Positions 57,592 through 64,000 of a stretch of 64,000 nt of DNA are shown one piece after another. Numbering within the stretch: the stretch's first letter is position 1; every line of letters begins with the position of its first letter. The position numbers and the translations under genes were made by a program. This DNA comes from Clostridiales bacterium (lineage in GTDB: Bacteria; Bacillota; Desulfotomaculia; Desulfotomaculales; VENG01): contig JADQBQ010000024.1 in the NCBI GenBank assembly GCA_016278505.1, forward strand, positions 62,001 through 126,000, in the 5' to 3' direction. A model generated the notes under the pieces. It did no database searches. It worked only from the letters and a program-made list of their open reading frames with translations, and was not told the DNA's origin.

Positions 57592-58764
57592 TCACCTCCC
57601 GGTTGCCGTTTTTAAGGGGTCCGGGTTAAAGAAACTTTTCAGGGCGGGGAATACACCACTTTTGTCCCTGATGGAGACGGTGGTGAAATTTTGTTCTTCA
57701 ATTTTTTTAAAGGCGGATTTTAATGTACTGCTGTAATAATATGGCCCTTCAATTTCACCGTAACCAATTAAATTACACACTTTTAGTAAATCCTTCACTA
57801 ATCGAACGCATTTTTCGTTGTCAGAAGAAAGGTTGTCACCGTCGGAGAAATGGAAACCATAGATATTGTAGTCTTCAGGGTTAAACCTTTCTTCGATCAC
57901 TTTCAGCGCCAATTCGTATACCGAAGAACAGCGGGTACCACCGCTGGCCCCCTTGGTGAAGAATTCCTCCTCGCTGGTTTCTTTGGCAGTAACGTGGTGG
58001 GATAAAAAGACAATTTTAACATTTTGGTATTTGGTACGTAAAAACCGCACCATCCAGAAAAAGAAACTGCGGGCGATATATTTCTCCCAAGGGCCCATGG
58101 ACCCGCTGGTATCCATCATGGCCAACACCACGGCACTACTTTCATACTTATAAACCTGCTCCCAGGTTTTAAACCGGAGGTCTTCCCTGGTTATTTTACC
58201 CAGGCCCTGCTTACCTTCTTCTATCGCCCTTCTTTTTAAAGCCTGAAATATGGTGCGCTTGCGGTCTATATTACTCTGGATACCCACTTTGCGCACATCA
58301 CGGAATTCCACAGACTCCGAGGCCAGCTCAGGTTTTTTCTTTTGTTTGAGGTTGGGCAGCCCCAGGTCTTCAAATATCATTTCTGCCAGTTCATCAATGG
58401 TTATTTCCGCTTCGTAATAGTCAACCCCGGGCTCTTCTCCTGCCCCCTGCCCCTGGCCGGGACCCTTACCTGCTTTCTTTTTGGAATCACTTCCCAGTAC
58501 ATCGCCCACTTTACTTTCTCCGTCCCCCTGGCCGCCGTGCTGCTGTTTATTGTGGTTAAAGCGAAAATGGAATTCATCCAGTGAGCGGATGGGCACCTTG
58601 ATTACTTTTTTTCCGTCTGAAAGAATAATACTTTCTTCACTGACAATATCGGCCAAATTCTTTTTTATGGCTTCTTTAACTTTTTCCCGGTGGCGCTGAC
58701 GGTCTATTTCCCCTTTACGGTGCAGGGACCAGTCTTCCCGGGAAACTGTATATCTGCCGGACAT
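57592..58764 (-). CDS. yhbH: Sporulation protein YhbH (DUF444)
   Basis: DUF444 family protein with a von Willebrand A-like domain. The 390-residue product begins YTVSREDWSLHRKGE, carries a charged Gly/Lys/Gln-rich linker (about 80-110), and the MIDAS-like motif MMDTSGSMG in the middle, followed by FLSHHVTAKE and GGTRCSS. The ATG at 58764 has AGGAGGG upstream. It lies between prkA and spoVR; partners of PrkA by context. Confidence 0.93.
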   Translation of the reverse strand: MSGRYTVSREDWSLHRKGEIDRQRHREKVKEAIKKNLADIVSEESIILSDGKKVIKVPIRSLDEFHFRFNHNKQQHGGQGDGESKVGDVLGSDSKKKAGKGPGQGQGAGEEPGVDYYEAEITIDELAEMIFEDLGLPNLKQKKKPELASESVEFRDVRKVGIQSNIDRKRTIFQALKRRAIEEGKQGLGKITREDLRFKTWEQVYKYESSAVVLAMMDTSGSMGPWEKYIARSFFFWMVRFLRTKYQNVKIVFLSHHVTAKETSEEEFFTKGASGGTRCSSVYELALKVIEERFNPEDYNIYGFHFSDGDNLSSDNEKCVRLVKDLLKVCNLIGYGEIEGPYYYSSTLKSAFKKIEEQNFTTVSIRDKSGVFPALKSFFNPDPLKTATGR

Positions 58765-58798
58765 GTTATTTCCCTCCTGTACCAACCCCCAAACACCT

Positions 58799-60697
58799 TT
58801 ATCTATTCAGAAGGCTCCCTACATACTTGAGTAGTTCATTTGCACAGATAGGACAGTAGCCATATTCATCCATTAGCTTGGCGCTGACCTCATTTACTCG
58901 TCTCAATTGCTCCGCATCCGGGGTCTTTGTAGATGTGGTTATTTTGACTACATCTTTAAGGTCGGCAAACAGTTTTTTCTCTACTGCTTCGCGCAGGCGC
59001 TCATGGGACTTGTAATTAAATTTCCTGGACTTTCGGGCATAGCTGGAAAGGCGGATCAGTATTTCCTCGCGGAAGGTCTTTTTAGCGCTTTCAGAGATTC
59101 CTATTTGCTCCTCTATGGAACGCATTAGCTTTTCATCAGGGTTAACTTCTTCATCGGTAATGGGATCACGCATCTTGACACCGTTACAATATGCTTCTAC
59201 ATTATCCAGATAATTATCGAAGAGCACTTTGGCAGACTCTTCAAAGGAGTATACAAAGGCCTTTTGCACTTCTTTTTTGGCCAACTCGTCAAATTCCTGG
59301 CGGGCCACTGAAATGAAGTTTAAGAGGCGGTCCCTCTCCTCCTGAGTGATAGAAGGATGCTGGCCCAACCCGTCCTTTAATCCCCGCAAAACATCCAGGG
59401 GGTTAATGCATTTGGTAGTGGTCTTGATCAGCGATGAGCTGAGCCGGTTAATAACGTAACGAGGATCTACACCGCTCATACCTTCATCGTGATACTCGGA
59501 CTGCAGCTCGCTTACATCCTTTTGCTTAAAGCCTTCTACATCTTCACCGTCGTATAATTTCATCTTTTTGACCAGGTCCATGCCTTGTTTTTTACTTTCC
59601 TTCATCCGGCTTAAAACGGAAAAGATACTGGCCACCTTCAGCGCGTGGGGCGCGATGTGAATGTCTTTAAGGTCACTTTGTTTAATCAACTTTTCATAGA
59701 TTTTGATTTCATCGGAGACCTTTAGATTGTAGGGGATTTTCATCACTATAATCCGGGACTGCAAAGCTTCATTCTTTTTGTTGCTGATAAAGGCTTTATA
59801 TTCATTTTCGTTGGTGTGCGCGACAATCATTTCATCTGCATAAATTAACGCAAAACGGCCCGCCTTAAAGTTCCCTTCTTGGGATAGACTAAGCAGGTTC
59901 CAGAGGAATTTTTCGTCGCATTTGAGCATTTCTTGGAACTCCATAATCCCTCTATTGGCTATATTTAGCTCCCCATCAAAACGGTAGGCCCTGGGGTCCG
60001 ACTCAGCACCGAATTCGGCTATGGTACTGAAGTCAATGCTGCCGGTAAGATCAGCTATATCCTGGGACTTGGGATCTGACGGGGTAAAGGTTCCAATACC
60101 GGTCCTGTCTTCCTCGGAAAGTGTGATGCGCTCTACTTCCACATCCTCTATATTGCCGTTATATTTATTTTGCACCATCATGCGGCATGAGGGGCATAAT
60201 TCGCCTTCAATATAAACACCGTACTCATCCTGGAATTCTTGCCGCAGCTCCCGCGGGATCAGGTGCAGTGGCTCTTCATGCATGGGGCAGCCCTTGATCC
60301 CGAATACCGCCCCCCGGTCGGTCTTGCTGTACTGTTCTAAACCTTTTTTCAACATATGCACCAACGTGGACTTACCGCCGCTTACAGGCCCCATTAACAG
60401 TAGTATTCTTTTACGTACATCCAGTCTTCGGGCTGCCGGGTGGAAATATTCCTCCACCAGCGTTTCTAAAGTCTTATCTAAACCGAACAGTTCTGTTTCA
60501 AAGAATTTGTAGTGTTTGACTCCCTGCTTCGTTTCTATAACCCCTGCATCCTTAATCATTTGATATATACGCGAATGGGCTAACTGACATACCCAGGGAC
60601 GTTCTTTCACGAACTGCAGGTAATCTTTAAAGGTACCCTTCCAGTCCTGCTCCTTTTCCAGCTGACGATGAGCCTGTAGACGTTCTACAAATTCCAA
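58799..60697 (-). CDS. prkA: PrkA AAA+ serine protein kinase/ATPase
   Basis: Sporulation-linked PrkA, described as a serine kinase and more recently as an AAA+ ATPase/protease-like protein. The 632-residue product has Walker A GPVSGGKST (103-111), the PrkA AAA domain to about 370 and a C-terminal kinase-like domain. A TTG start at 60697 is chosen over the GTG at 60706: AAGGGGTGA lies 5 bases before the TTG but overlaps the GTG. The N-terminus then aligns in length, as recalled, with Bacillus PrkA. The promoter region is duplicated at 61,738. Confidence 0.95.
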   Translation of the reverse strand: MEFVERLQAHRQLEKEQDWKGTFKDYLQFVKERPWVCQLAHSRIYQMIKDAGVIETKQGVKHYKFFETELFGLDKTLETLVEEYFHPAARRLDVRKRILLLMGPVSGGKSTLVHMLKKGLEQYSKTDRGAVFGIKGCPMHEEPLHLIPRELRQEFQDEYGVYIEGELCPSCRMMVQNKYNGNIEDVEVERITLSEEDRTGIGTFTPSDPKSQDIADLTGSIDFSTIAEFGAESDPRAYRFDGELNIANRGIMEFQEMLKCDEKFLWNLLSLSQEGNFKAGRFALIYADEMIVAHTNENEYKAFISNKKNEALQSRIIVMKIPYNLKVSDEIKIYEKLIKQSDLKDIHIAPHALKVASIFSVLSRMKESKKQGMDLVKKMKLYDGEDVEGFKQKDVSELQSEYHDEGMSGVDPRYVINRLSSSLIKTTTKCINPLDVLRGLKDGLGQHPSITQEERDRLLNFISVARQEFDELAKKEVQKAFVYSFEESAKVLFDNYLDNVEAYCNGVKMRDPITDEEVNPDEKLMRSIEEQIGISESAKKTFREEILIRLSSYARKSRKFNYKSHERLREAVEKKLFADLKDVVKITTSTKTPDAEQLRRVNEVSAKLMDEYGYCPICANELLKYVGSLLNR

Positions 60698-60895
60698 ATA
60701 TCTCACCCCTTACTAAAAAATGTACTTCCTTTACGGTGGTAATCTATACTATTCGCCTGAGCCTTTATTGATGAACAAGTAATTTATTATATGCTTTACT
60801 GGGTAAAAAAGGGATCCATTATTACGGTTAAATTTGAACGTTGTCCATTGTTTTTACACATTTGCAAGGAAGTCAGACTTTGGGCAAGAATTGAA
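60674..60895. repeat. prkA leader, duplicated segment copy 1
   Basis: Contains the first codons and upstream region of prkA. It matches 61,738-62,010 in the same orientation: long identical stretches such as GAACAAGTAATTTATTATAT and CTGTAGACGTTCTACAAATT, with indels and about 10-15% differences. The similarity continues weakly to the GCAAGGAA block. Confidence 0.85.
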
Positions 60896-60909
60896 CGTAA
60901 TCATTTTTC

Positions 60910-60956
60910 TTTACGCCTATTGCAAATTAAATATATAATGTAAATACGGTATTTAC
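60910..60956 (+). promoter_or_regulatory. Promoter and palindromic operator of the Xre-type gene
   Basis: TTTACG (60910-60915), an 18-base spacer and TATAAT (60934-60939) form a sigma-A promoter. Directly after the -10 is a perfect 17-base palindrome GTAAATACGGTATTTAC (60940-60956), the place expected for an autorepressor operator. Confidence 0.75.
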
Positions 60957-60972
60957 GAAAAGGGGGAAGTCT

Positions 60973-61147
60973 ATGACTATTGGTGAAAAAATTAGGGATT
61001 TGCGTTTGAGAAATGAACTTACATTAAAGAGTTGGCAAATAATGATGGTATTTCACTATCTTACTCGGGGGATATAGAAAAAATCGAACCAATCCCTCAA
61101 TTGAGACTTTGAGAAACATTTCTAAGGCATTAAAAGGGAGGAAGTAG
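60973..61147 (+). pseudogene. Xre-family HTH regulator with two frameshifts
   Basis: Reads MTIGEKIRDLRLRNELTL, then after a one-base loss KELANNDGISLSYSGDIEK, then after a second shift RTNPSIETLRNISKALKGRK and stop. Together these make a complete Xre/SinR-type helix-turn-helix protein of about 58 residues, but no single frame spans it. AAGGGGGAAG precedes the ATG. Its promoter and operator are intact. Sequencing error at two places is the alternative. Confidence 0.82.
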
Positions 61148-61148
61148 A

Positions 61149-61598
61149 ATGACTAAGGAAGACTTCCAAGATAAAGTATTGAAGCAGCTCCAAGTTCTTG
61201 CTAGGGCACAGGACAAAATGAGTGTTGATGTAAATAACATTCAACGGGATTTGAGCTCAACTAAACAGGATTTAGCTTCAGTAAAACAGGATTCAGCTTT
61301 AGTAAAACAGGATTTAAGTTCAATAAAATCAGGCCAAAACGAATTATTTAACCTGGCAAAAGGTATTGAGCACCGTGTGGAAGAAAACACGGCTAAATTA
61401 AATGCTATTGATGAGAGTGTCAACTATTTACAAGGAATAGTAAACCGTATAGAAAAATCCTATGATGAGCAAAAATCATTTACTGAGAATGTCTTAGAAA
61501 AAGTATCGGACGTTGAAGATAATGTTATGTACGCGGTAAGCTTGATAAATGAGCATAATAAGGATATTTTTATCCTAAAGAATAAGTTAAGCAAGTAG
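61149..61598 (+). CDS. Coiled-coil protein with heptad repeats, 149 aa
   Basis: No catalytic family recognised. The product is almost entirely helical coiled coil. Four in-register 7-residue units (LSSTKQD, LASVKQD, SALVKQD, LSSIKSG; residues 35-62) come from 21-bp tandem DNA repeats. The ATG begins one base after the Xre remnant stop, with GGGAGGAAG upstream, so the two form an operon. Xre plus coiled-coil pairs of this sort occur as accessory genes; function unknown. Confidence 0.72.
   Translation: MTKEDFQDKVLKQLQVLARAQDKMSVDVNNIQRDLSSTKQDLASVKQDSALVKQDLSSIKSGQNELFNLAKGIEHRVEENTAKLNAIDESVNYLQGIVNRIEKSYDEQKSFTENVLEKVSDVEDNVMYAVSLINEHNKDIFILKNKLSK
61251..61334 (+). repeat. 21-bp tandem repeat, four units
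   Basis: Units at 61251, 61272, 61293 and 61314, each ending about AAACAGGAT (last one diverged), encode heptads of the coiled coil. Confidence 0.85.
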
Positions 61599-61618
61599 AC
61601 CAACAAGCATAACGGGTA

Positions 61619-61717
61619 ATTACCATAGGTAGAACATCCCGGCAAAGCTGGAACCGTTACGGTGAAGACCTGTTCCTCGGAATACCACTCCAATATTACC
61701 TTAAACCTTCGTTGCAC
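61619..61717 (-). pseudogene. HicB-like antitoxin fragment, truncated
   Basis: From a GTG with AAAAGGGG upstream it reads FKVILEWYSEEQVFTVTVPA then LPGCSTYGN, the N-terminal part of HicB-type antitoxins. After that the similarity stops and the frame runs antisense into the coiled-coil gene. Its upstream region is the second prkA leader copy, so it could still be transcribed. No HicA partner is present. Confidence 0.7.
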
Positions 61718-61737
61718 TGGTTTTATCCCCTTTTGTT

Positions 61738-62010
61738 CTGTAGACGTTCTACAAATTCATTATCTCACCCCTTACTAAAAAATGTGCTTCCTTTACGGTA
61801 TCTATACTATTCGCCTGTACCTTTGTTGATGAACAAGTAATTTATTATATGCTTTACTGGGTAAAAAACGATCCATTTTTACCCAGTAAATTTGAAGGTT
61901 ATTCCATATTTCATCATGGCAATTATTTCACGTTATAAAAATATGCACTAAACGGAGAATAATAGGTACATTCTGCAAGGAAATCAGTAATTAAGCAAGA
62001 ATATTTAAAG
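61738..62010. repeat. prkA leader, duplicated segment copy 2
   Basis: Direct-orientation copy of 60,674-60,895 with an extra stretch of about 60 bases. The prkA frame is broken here (ATG AAT TTG then TAG). It now lies between the HicB fragment and mrp. Confidence 0.85.
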
Positions 62011-62045
62011 GTTAGCAGAATTTGCAAACAAAAGGAGATGTATTT

Positions 62046-62906
62046 ATGAGTGAACAGCAGAATCAACTTTCCGGTACGCACATAATCGCTGTGGGCAGTG
62101 GTAAAGGTGGCGTGGGAAAATCAACAGTAACGGCCGGGTTGGCCTTTGCTTTAAGAGACCAGGGCTTTTCAGTGGGTATACTTGATGCTGACATTTACGG
62201 TTTCAGTATCCCTCGCATTACTGGTGTAATGGGGATAATGCCGGAGATTAAAGATGAAAAGATAGTGATTCCCGTGGAGAAAGATGGTGTGAAGATTATT
62301 TCCATGGGCAGCTTGGTGGATGAAAACCAGGCCCTGGCTTGGCGTGGGCCGATGCTGCAGGGTATTTTGCAGCAGTTTGTGAATGAAGTGGAATGGGGAA
62401 ATTTGGATTATCTGCTGGTGGACTTGCCGCCGGGAACGGGAGATGTGGCTATTTCGGTAATCAATTTATTGCCGGGGGCTTCCTTTATTCTGGTTACCAC
62501 TCCGCAGGAAACGTCTTACCGGGTAGCGGCAAGACTAGGTATGCTGACCCGGCAAGCTAAGATGCAGGTGCTGGGTGTTATTGAGAATATGGCTTATTTT
62601 GAGTGTGATAAGTGTAATGAGAAACATTACATTTTCGGCGAGAGCGGAGAAGATTTGACGGCCATAGCTACCGGCTTCGGGGGGCGTGTGCTGGGACAAA
62701 TTCCACTGCGTAAGTCAATGCGGGAGGCGGCTGATAATGGGCGCCTGTCGGAGGTAAGTAAGAGTGAGGATGCGCGGGAGTTTAGTGAGATTGCTAAGAA
62801 GCTGCCGGAGTTGGCTGTAAAGGCTGAGGAAGCAAGGGCCAAAGAGCCGAAGCCTGAACCGTCGGAGCAGTGCGGGGATTCTGGTTGTGCTCCGAGTGGT
62901 GGGTGA
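62046..62906 (+). CDS. mrp: Mrp/NBP35 family P-loop ATPase (Fe-S carrier)
   Basis: Iron-sulphur cluster carrier/scaffold ATPase. The 286-residue protein has the deviant Walker A GKGGVGKST (19-27), LLVDLPPGTGDVAISV and the FECDKCNEKHYIFGESG segment containing the CxxC that holds the bridging cluster. The C-terminus adds an Ala/Glu/Lys-rich stretch ending CGDSGCAPSGG. The ATG at 62046 has AAAGGAGATG 5 bases upstream. It is a single-gene unit with a hairpin after it. Confidence 0.94.
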   Translation: MSEQQNQLSGTHIIAVGSGKGGVGKSTVTAGLAFALRDQGFSVGILDADIYGFSIPRITGVMGIMPEIKDEKIVIPVEKDGVKIISMGSLVDENQALAWRGPMLQGILQQFVNEVEWGNLDYLLVDLPPGTGDVAISVINLLPGASFILVTTPQETSYRVAARLGMLTRQAKMQVLGVIENMAYFECDKCNEKHYIFGESGEDLTAIATGFGGRVLGQIPLRKSMREAADNGRLSEVSKSEDAREFSEIAKKLPELAVKAEEARAKEPKPEPSEQCGDSGCAPSGG

Positions 62907-62917
62907 GGGAGCTGCTA

Positions 62918-62938
62918 AAGGAAGCCGGAGGCTTCCTT
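62918..62938 (+). terminator. Hairpin after mrp
   Basis: Stem AAGGAAGCC/GGCTTCCTT (9 bp) with loop GGA, 12 bases after the mrp stop; followed by ATTA rather than a strong T-run. Confidence 0.65.
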
Positions 62939-62940
62939 AT

Positions 62941-62957
62941 TAGGCGTTAGGGGTTAG
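62941..62957 (+). repeat. TTAGGCG-type repeat, left copy
   Basis: TAGGCGTTAGGGGTTAG, with a related inverted copy at 63,785-63,815. The two bracket a non-coding region of about 840 bases. Confidence 0.65.
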
Positions 62958-63042
62958 TTGGTTAAGCGTTAGCGCGTGGCGGTAGTTGTGAGTTGGTGGG
63001 CGTGATTTTAGCTCTAATTAGGAGCTGGTAGAACGGTTTTTT

Positions 63043-63069
63043 GACAGGATTGACGCGATTTTTGGGATT
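63043..63069 (+). repeat. Period-9 AGGAT mini-array 1
   Basis: Three 9-base units GACAGGATT, GACGCGATT, TTTGGGATT. Confidence 0.6.
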
Positions 63070-63292
63070 TTGTTTGGTGGATATTTAGTTTGCAGCTATT
63101 TGATACTCGGATGGTTGCTTTATTAGAGTGATGATTTTAATGAAAAAGAGATTGTTAAGCGAATAGAGTTGATGGCTTTAGCTGTGAGTGACGGTCGTTT
63201 TTTTGCTGGCTTGGGATATCAGCAGGATGGATTGTTTTTTTTACGAAAACAAATGTTAATTCTAGTTTGTGTATATGGTTTATGTGAGTTAT

Positions 63293-63319
63293 GACGGGAT
63301 CAATGGGATAAGAGGGATA
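63293..63319 (+). repeat. Period-9 AGGAT mini-array 2 (degenerate)
   Basis: Three 9-base units GACGGGATC, AATGGGATA, AGAGGGATA. Confidence 0.55.
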
Positions 63320-63361
63320 AAAGGCTTTGCATGTGGGGCTTTGAGGCAAACAATTTTTTTA

Positions 63362-63388
63362 GACAGGATTAACAGGATCAACAGGATT
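63362..63388 (+). repeat. Period-9 AGGAT mini-array 3 (best conserved)
   Basis: Three 9-base units GACAGGATT, AACAGGATC, AACAGGATT, followed by a T-run. Confidence 0.75.
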
Positions 63389-63509
63389 TTTTAAATAATA
63401 AAAACTCAATCGAAAGTCTTTATCATCTAAACAGAGCTTTAGACAAATCCAATATATTAAAACAAATAATTATAAAATGTTTTTTAAGACCCCAAAGCAC
63501 TACCCTAAA

Positions 63510-63536
63510 GCATCCTGCGTATCCTGTAATCCTGTC
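63510..63536 (-). repeat. AGGAT mini-array 4 (inverted)
   Basis: On the minus strand GACAGGATT, ACAGGATAC, GCAGGATGC; spacing 8 then 9. It is inverted relative to array 3, so the two could pair across about 120 bases. Confidence 0.65.
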
Positions 63537-63620
63537 TAAATGTTTTTTGGGTGGAGCTACCGGCTCCCAACATTACAACTCTCTTTCAACTGTTTTTTGG
63601 GGTAATTCCTTGGGGTCGCT

Positions 63621-63683
63621 AGCCACGGGGACAATTCCATCGGCCTTTTCTCTTCGGGGGCCGCCCGAACCGTCCCCATGGCT
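63621..63683. repeat. REP-like inverted element
   Basis: Arms AGCCACGGGGAC (63,621-63,632) and GTCCCCATGGCT (63,672-63,683) are complementary at 11 of 12 positions, with further pairing GGCC/GGCC inside. The core GGGGAC(A/G)(A/G)TTC is shared with elements at 11,503 and 51,881. Confidence 0.7.
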
Positions 63684-63784
63684 GCCCTGTAACATTTAGT
63701 TGGTTAGGAAAAGATTAAGAAAGACCATTTGGGAAAGTTGGTTTTAGTGGTGGATACTTTCCCCACCTGTTTTCATTTTTTTCT

Positions 63785-63815
63785 AACGCCTATCGCCTAA
63801 CGCCTAACCCCTAAT
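63785..63815 (-). repeat. TTAGGCG-type repeat, right inverted copy
   Basis: On the minus strand TTAGGGG then TTAGGCG, TTAGGCG, ATAGGCG and TTA: a period-7 array. It overlaps the last codons and stop of the downstream GatD-like gene, so the repeat has replaced its original end. Confidence 0.65.
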
Positions 63816-64000
63816 CTCTCCAGCATCTTTCCATTCGCTTCCTCTTCAAAGCTATCATCCAGCGGTACGATGGTGGAGTCCATGCCTTTGCGCTCTAGGG
63901 CCAGGCTGATCATGTGGTCCGTCAATGCGGGGTTTTTGGGCAGTAGGGGGCCGTGGAGATAGGAGCAGAAGGCGTTTTTATATCTGGCTCCCTCTTGGTG
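63797..64000 (-). CDS. GatD-like type 1 glutamine amidotransferase, C-terminal part
   Basis: Only the last 67 residues are in the window. They read FCSYLHGPLLPKNPALTDHM, then ISLALERKG and an acidic tail. YLHGPLLPKNP with the catalytic-triad histidine is characteristic of the glutaminase partner of MurT (lipid II isoglutaminyl synthase, GatD/CobQ-like). The final residues (LGVRR) and stop are encoded by the TTAGGCG repeat. The start lies beyond the window. Confidence 0.75.
   Translation of the reverse strand, partial: HQEGARYKNAFCSYLHGPLLPKNPALTDHMISLALERKGMDSTIVPLDDSFEEEANGKMLERLGVRR

Larger units (their letters stand above)
62958..63796. other. Repeat-rich non-coding region
   Basis: No gene with a ribosome-binding site or family match is seen on either strand. 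It holds four period-9 AGGAT mini-arrays (63,043; 63,293; 63,362; 63,510), a 63-bp REP-like inverted element (63,621-63,683) and two T-rich TGTTTTTTGG words (63,541 and 63,591). Confidence 0.6.

Noticed and set aside
61251-61334. Link between AAACAGGAT in the coiled-coil repeats and the intergenic AGGAT arrays
   Set aside because: Period 21 versus 9, and the coding repeats are explained by the VKQD heptads; probably coincidence.
63155-63349. A 64-codon frame on the minus strand in the repeat region
   Set aside because: No ribosome-binding site, biased composition and overlap with two AGGAT arrays; no family resemblance.
63043-63536. AGGAT arrays as a CRISPR
   Set aside because: Units are 9 bases with no spacers, and no cas genes are in the window.

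Overview
The window is chromosomal DNA from an endospore-forming, Gram-positive anaerobe, most likely a Desulfotomaculum/Peptococcaceae-like member of the Firmicutes (Clostridia). This is inferred from strong AGGAGG-type ribosome-binding sites with many TTG/GTG starts, dipicolinate synthase, a GerA-type germinant receptor, SpoVR/YhbH/PrkA, CodY, and a gene order matching the Bacillus subtilis dprA-topA-codV-hslVU-codY // rpsB-tsf-...-nusA-infB-...-pnp-...-spoVF-asd-dapG-dapA block. No species can be named from the sequence.

Positions 1-43,051 (all minus strand) hold this conserved block. In transcription order: dprA, topA, trmFO, xerC, hslV, hslU, codY; rpsB, tsf, pyrH, frr, a small protein, a ferredoxin, uppS, cdsA, a YtvI-like permease, dxr, rseP, ispG, proS; rimP, nusA, rnpM, an L7Ae-like protein, infB, rbfA, nrnA, truB, ribF; two small accessory genes; rpsO, pnp, a deacetylase-like protein, a D,D-carboxypeptidase, an M16 peptidase, a dUTPase, a membrane protein, ymxH, a ClpP-fold (SDH_sah) protein; then dapB, dpaA, dpaB, asd, dapG, dapA, which make lysine/diaminopimelate precursors and spore dipicolinic acid. 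There is no flagellar cluster between codY and rpsB, no polC between proS and rimP, and no ylxP between infB and rbfA. Promoters, terminators, a probable S15 leader and an rpsB leader are visible.

Positions 43,114-50,346 (minus) carry an apparent operon gerA-gerB-gerC-small two-helix protein-ku-ligase, ending in a terminator, followed by a separate LigD-type primase/polymerase. A spore germinant receptor and the end-joining DNA repair enzymes therefore seem to be transcribed together. The 58-residue two-helix gene looks like a germinant-receptor D subunit.

Positions 50,515-55,692 (plus) carry a DUF362 protein, a 4-oxalocrotonate-tautomerase-like protein, a GGDEF/HD-GYP sensor and an MFS transporter of unusual base composition. 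A broken amidohydrolase fragment follows. Positions 56,079-60,697 (minus) hold the sporulation trio prkA-yhbH-spoVR.

Positions 60,674-64,000 are accessory and rearranged. Two diverged copies of the prkA leader flank an islet with a frameshifted Xre regulator (promoter and perfect palindromic operator still intact), a coiled-coil gene and a truncated HicB-like gene. Then come an Mrp/NBP35 ATPase, an 890-bp non-coding region full of short repeats, and the 3' end of a GatD-like glutamine amidotransferase.
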